DNA of 64,000 nt from Ga0077527 sp032128415 (GTDB taxonomy: Bacteria > Pseudomonadota > Gammaproteobacteria > Burkholderiales > SG8-41). Both the position numbers and the translations under genes were made by a program. The stretch is taken from contig JAQBGW010000063.1 in the NCBI GenBank assembly GCA_032128415.1, forward strand, positions 1 through 64,000. The letters run 5' to 3'. The notes beneath the pieces were generated by a model. That model saw only the letters and a list, made by a program, of their open reading frames with translations, was not told where the DNA came from and made no database searches. Positions 60,794-64,000 of the stretch are shown in pieces. Position 1 is the first letter of the stretch; each line of letters starts with the position of its first letter.

Positions 60794-61434
60794 TGTCACG
60801 CCGCATCCTGCGCGGGCTGGGTATCGCCGCGCTGGTGATCGGCTACCCGCTGCTGGCCCATTACACGAATCAAGCCGCGAATGGCGGTAGCCTGGGCGCA
60901 TGGGTTGCCGTTACGCCGGTGGTGCTGATAGCCCTGGTGCTGGCCTGGCGTTCGGCTTGGCGCCTGGTCATGCTTGGTCTGCTGGTGTTGATGTGTACCA
61001 CGCTGTGGGCCGTATGGCCGACGCTTGAACAGCATTACGGATTTGTTTACTGGCTGCAACATTCGGGTTTTCAACTCGTTCTGTTCATGACTTTCGCCCG
61101 GACTTTGACCGGCGGGCGGAAACCGATCTGTACCCGGTTTGCGGAGGCGGTGCATGCGCCACTGACACCGCAGCATGAAATTTACGCGCGCCAGGTTACG
61201 ATTGCGTGGACCCTGTTTTTTGCTGCGATGGCATTGATATCCACCGCGCTGTTTTTTTTGACGACTCTCGCCACTTGGTCGGTTTTTGCCAATTTCATGA
61301 CCTTGCCTTTGGTCGTCCTGATGTTCGTGGCTGAATATCTGGTGCGCCGGCGGTTATTGCCCAATATGCGGAATACGCACATCCTTGATGCGGTGCGGGC
61401 ATTCAGAAATACTCTCGTGAAACCACGTAGCTAG
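60793..61434 (+). CDS. COG4648-like integral membrane protein
   Basis: 213 residues with six or seven hydrophobic helices; short charged loops such as RTLTGGRKPICTRF and LVRRRLLPNMRN. The family is common in aryl polyene clusters, where its role is not well defined, perhaps in membrane anchoring or pigment transfer. It is translationally coupled to the ACP. The gap to the ligase is 14 bp. Confidence 0.88.
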   Translation: MSRRILRGLGIAALVIGYPLLAHYTNQAANGGSLGAWVAVTPVVLIALVLAWRSAWRLVMLGLLVLMCTTLWAVWPTLEQHYGFVYWLQHSGFQLVLFMTFARTLTGGRKPICTRFAEAVHAPLTPQHEIYARQVTIAWTLFFAAMALISTALFFLTTLATWSVFANFMTLPLVVLMFVAEYLVRRRLLPNMRNTHILDAVRAFRNTLVKPRS

Positions 61435-61448
61435 CTGCGGTCGTACCC

Positions 61449-63098
61449 ATGCCCTCACTGCCCCTGGTATCGCATATTTCCCCGGACAGCATCGTTGCCT
61501 GGCGCGAAGACGGTCCTGTTACGCTGCGCCGGTTCCTCTCCGAGGTCTACCAGCTTGCCGCCTTGTTTCCCGCGGGAAATCATTTACTCAATCTGTGCGG
61601 GGATCGTTATCGCTTCAGCGTGGGTCTGGCCGCCGCCATTGTGACCGGTAAAATCAGTCTGTTGCCGTCCACCCACACGCCGGGAGTGGTGCGCCAGATC
61701 AAGGCTTTTGCGTCGGATGTATTCTGTTTGACCGACAGCGATGCAAGCGCAGTGGAGTTGCCCCGGCTGCGCTACCCGGCCATGGACGCCGTTGACCGTG
61801 AGGGTGCATTTTCTGTTCCGCAAATTGACGGCGAGCAATGTGTCGCGGTGGTATTTACCTCAGGTTCGACCGGCACTCCGCAACCGCATGCCAAAACCTG
61901 GGAGGGGTTGGTCGGCAGCGTGCAGGCCGAAGCATTGCGCCTGGGGCTGTTGCCTGATTCAAACTGCACCATAGTCGGCACCGTGCCGCCCCAGCACATG
62001 TACGGATTTGAATCCACGGTGCTGATGGCCTGGAGCAACGGTAACGCGTTCTGTCATGCACGGCCGTTTTATCCGGCCGACATTTGCCAGGCGCTGGCGG
62101 CCGTGCCTGCGCCGCGCGTGCTGGTATCTTCGCCCGCACATCTGCGCGTCTTGCTGGATGCTGGGCTGGGACTGCCGGAAATTTCATTGGTGGTATCCGC
62201 CACCGCGCCCCTGTCCACCCGGTTTGCGCAGGAAATCGAGTCGTTTTGCAGTGCCCCGCTGATGGAAATCTACGGCAGCACTGAAACCGGCCAGATTGCG
62301 ACCCGTCGTTCCACGCGGACAGCAGAATGGCAGCTGCTCCCCGGAGTAAACCTGGTTGTGGAGGGTGATCGCGTGTACGCCTGTGGCGGCCATGTCAAAA
62401 CATTGACTGCCTTGAGCGACTTCATTGAACCGGTGGCAGAAGGGAATTTTTTACTGCATGGGCGGATCGCCGATCTGGTCAATATCGCAGGCAAGCGGCA
62501 CTCCCTGGCGAGTCTCAATCATCTGCTCAACACCATTCCCGGTGTGATGGATGGTGCTTTTTACATACCGGAGGAGGCCGGACCCGACCGTATTACGCGA
62601 CTCGCCGCCTGCGTGGTGGCCCCCGGCATGGATGCATCACATCTGCTGAGCGCGCTGCGCGAGCATGTGGATCCGGTATTTCTGCCGCGCCCCCTGGTGT
62701 TTGTCGATGCCCTGCCGCGCAACAGTACGGGCAAGCTGCCGCGTGAAGCACTGCAGACGCTGTTCCAGGCGCACAGCGCACGGAAATCCGCAATGAATGG
62801 TGTTACGCACCGGACAGTTCCGGTGGACCACCCCGCATTTGCCGGACATTTCCCCGGTAATCCCATACTTCCCGGTGTGGTGCTGCTGGACATGGCCCTG
62901 CTGGCCATCGCCATTTCCGCTGGAACCAGGTTGGATGCCTGCGAGATCGGTGCGGTCAAGTTTCTGCACCCGGTCCATCCGGGAGACCAACTGGAGATCC
63001 GGCATCAGTTCTCGGCCGGTGGCGCCATCCGGTTCGATATTGCGGCTGGTCCGTGCAAAATTGCCAGTGGCAATATCGTGCCGCGAACCGCCGCATGA
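61449..63098 (+). CDS. AMP-dependent acyl/aryl ligase fused to a hotdog dehydratase
   Basis: 549 residues. The N-terminal part (to about 435) is an adenylation domain: SGSTGTPQP, EIYGSTETG, GRIADLVNIAGKR, then the catalytic K429 in NSTGKLPRE. The last 110 residues are a FabZ-like hotdog, with VDHPAFAGHFPGNPILPGV (H467). The domain could activate a hydroxybenzoate starter and hand it to the ACP, with dehydration by the second. Fusion of both on one chain is neat for substrate channelling. Its end overlaps the next gene by four bases. Confidence 0.9.
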   Translation: MPSLPLVSHISPDSIVAWREDGPVTLRRFLSEVYQLAALFPAGNHLLNLCGDRYRFSVGLAAAIVTGKISLLPSTHTPGVVRQIKAFASDVFCLTDSDASAVELPRLRYPAMDAVDREGAFSVPQIDGEQCVAVVFTSGSTGTPQPHAKTWEGLVGSVQAEALRLGLLPDSNCTIVGTVPPQHMYGFESTVLMAWSNGNAFCHARPFYPADICQALAAVPAPRVLVSSPAHLRVLLDAGLGLPEISLVVSATAPLSTRFAQEIESFCSAPLMEIYGSTETGQIATRRSTRTAEWQLLPGVNLVVEGDRVYACGGHVKTLTALSDFIEPVAEGNFLLHGRIADLVNIAGKRHSLASLNHLLNTIPGVMDGAFYIPEEAGPDRITRLAACVVAPGMDASHLLSALREHVDPVFLPRPLVFVDALPRNSTGKLPREALQTLFQAHSARKSAMNGVTHRTVPVDHPAFAGHFPGNPILPGVVLLDMALLAIAISAGTRLDACEIGAVKFLHPVHPGDQLEIRHQFSAGGAIRFDIAAGPCKIASGNIVPRTAA

Positions 63099-64000
63099 CA
63101 CCGCATCCGGGATCTGAACAGGTGGCTGCCTGGACGCACACCCCGGAGCGCAGCAACATGCTCCTGTTGCGCGTCATGGTGTGGATTTCAATGTGGCTGG
63201 GGAGGCGTTTGAGCCGTGTCGTGCTGCATTTCATCGCCGGTTATTTTCTGCTGTTTGCCCCGACCAATCGTCGTGCATCAGGAAAGTATCTCCGGCGTGC
63301 GTTGAATCGCCCCCCCCGCTGGCGCGACCTGTACCGGCATTTTTTCACTTTTGCCGCTACCATCCATGACCGTATCTATCTGCTCAAGCGCCACTTTGAC
63401 CTGTTTGAATTTGAAGTGCATGGCGAGGAGGCGCTGCGCCGACTGCTCGCCGATGGCAAAGGTCTGTTCCTGATCGGTGCGCACCTGGGCAGCTTCGAAG
63501 TGATCCGTGCGATCGGCTGGAAACATGCAGATTTGCGGGTTGCCATGGTCATGCATCAAGGCAATGCGCGAAAAATCACTACCACACTGTCAACCATCAA
63601 CCCGCAGGCTACGCAGGATATTATCGAACTGGGGTGCATTGATACCATGCTCAAAGTTCGGGAGCGGCTGGATGAGGGGGGGGTCGTCGGTATGCTGGGA
63701 GATCGCACTCCGGGTGGGGAAGCCCTGCGCTCCGTGCAGATTCTGGGTGCTGCCGCCAATTTGCCAATTGGACCGTTCCGCATGGCAGCCATGCTGCAGC
63801 GCCCGGTGGCTTTCATGACCGGGCTGTACCTGGGGGGCAACCGTTATTCCGTACATTTCGATTTATTGGCTGATTTTTCCACCGTTGCTCGTGATCAGCG
63901 GGACGCAGCTGTGGATGCGGCCATCACCCGCTATGCCGCGCTGCTGGATCGATACTGTCGTATGGCGCCTTATAACTGGTTCAACTTTTTTGAATTCTGG
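63095..64000 (+). CDS. LpxL/HtrB-like acyltransferase, cut by right edge
   Basis: At least 302 residues, open to the window end. After an amphipathic N-terminal region (VMVWISMWLGRRLSRVVLH) it has LIGAHLGSFEVIR, the HxxxxE pair (H130, E135) of lauroyl/myristoyl transferases, and a late DRTPGGEALRSVQ region. In aryl polyene clusters it probably moves the polyene acyl chain to a membrane lipid. It starts at ATG 63095, overlapping the ligase stop. The last residues seen (FFEFW) suggest that it is close to the end. Confidence 0.9.
   Translation, partial: MTPHPGSEQVAAWTHTPERSNMLLLRVMVWISMWLGRRLSRVVLHFIAGYFLLFAPTNRRASGKYLRRALNRPPRWRDLYRHFFTFAATIHDRIYLLKRHFDLFEFEVHGEEALRRLLADGKGLFLIGAHLGSFEVIRAIGWKHADLRVAMVMHQGNARKITTTLSTINPQATQDIIELGCIDTMLKVRERLDEGGVVGMLGDRTPGGEALRSVQILGAAANLPIGPFRMAAMLQRPVAFMTGLYLGGNRYSVHFDLLADFSTVARDQRDAAVDAAITRYAALLDRYCRMAPYNWFNFFEFW

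Overview
The window reads as a GC-rich betaproteobacterial chromosome, most likely Burkholderiales-like. This is inferred from gene content: six stand-alone Bug/TctC-type periplasmic binding proteins without TctA/TctB partners, many SDR, alpha/beta-hydrolase and UbiD-type catabolic genes, and a xanthomonadin-type aryl polyene cluster. No rRNA, tRNA, CRISPR array, transposase or integron integrase gene was recognised.

Layout. 1-134 is a 27-bp tandem array cut by the left edge. 300-3105 holds a Bug protein, a quinone-reductase-like enzyme and an SDR. 3298-7472 holds a sirtuin, a methyltransferase and an alpha/beta hydrolase, and between them lies an orphan integron gene cassette (5144-6139) with a well-formed attC site. 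Two diverged copies of a promoter-bearing repeat (about 4052-4174 and 5034-5149) flank the methyltransferase, and the cassette sits at the end of the second copy. 7748-21729 is a run of Bug proteins, hydrolases, an MFS carrier, a carboxymuconolactone-decarboxylase-like protein, an ABC exporter, SDRs and a thioesterase. 21850-24349 pairs an exported methyltransferase-like protein with a UbiD-type decarboxylase and ends in a strong terminator.

24416-37445 is a minus-strand catabolic block. It contains two Bug proteins, a thiamine-diphosphate enzyme, an internally deleted amidohydrolase remnant, a ring-cleavage-type hydrolase, a molybdenum hydroxylase whose large and FAD subunits are fused in one chain plus its 2Fe-2S subunit, a 3-hydroxyisobutyrate-dehydrogenase-like enzyme, a dihydroxypyridine-hydroxylase-like flavoprotein, a VOC protein and a NIPSNAP protein. 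Together they suggest uptake and oxidation of aromatic or N-heterocyclic acids; this is an inference. 37646-51297 is mainly housekeeping and hypothetical (CocE-type hydrolase, NUDIX, B12-binding radical SAM, Hsp15, PhoD, cyclase-FHA, TPR proteins, HDOD, DUF2520, double-hotdog thioesterase).

52126-64000 is an aryl polyene pigment cluster in three transcription units. The rightward unit carries KS, chain-length factor, dehydratase, ketoreductase and methyltransferase. The leftward unit carries a halogenase-type flavoenzyme, a chorismatase, an acyltransferase and a glycosyltransferase. The second rightward unit carries ACP, a membrane protein, a ligase-dehydratase fusion and an LpxL-like acyltransferase, and runs off the right edge.

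Dispersed repeats lie over this. Nine copies of an AT-rich motif of about 28 bp (core CAATAAAAACAATTAGTTA) sit almost only between genes. There are three REP-like inverted repeats of the CTGAGCTTGTCGAA type and one of the TCATTCCGGC type.
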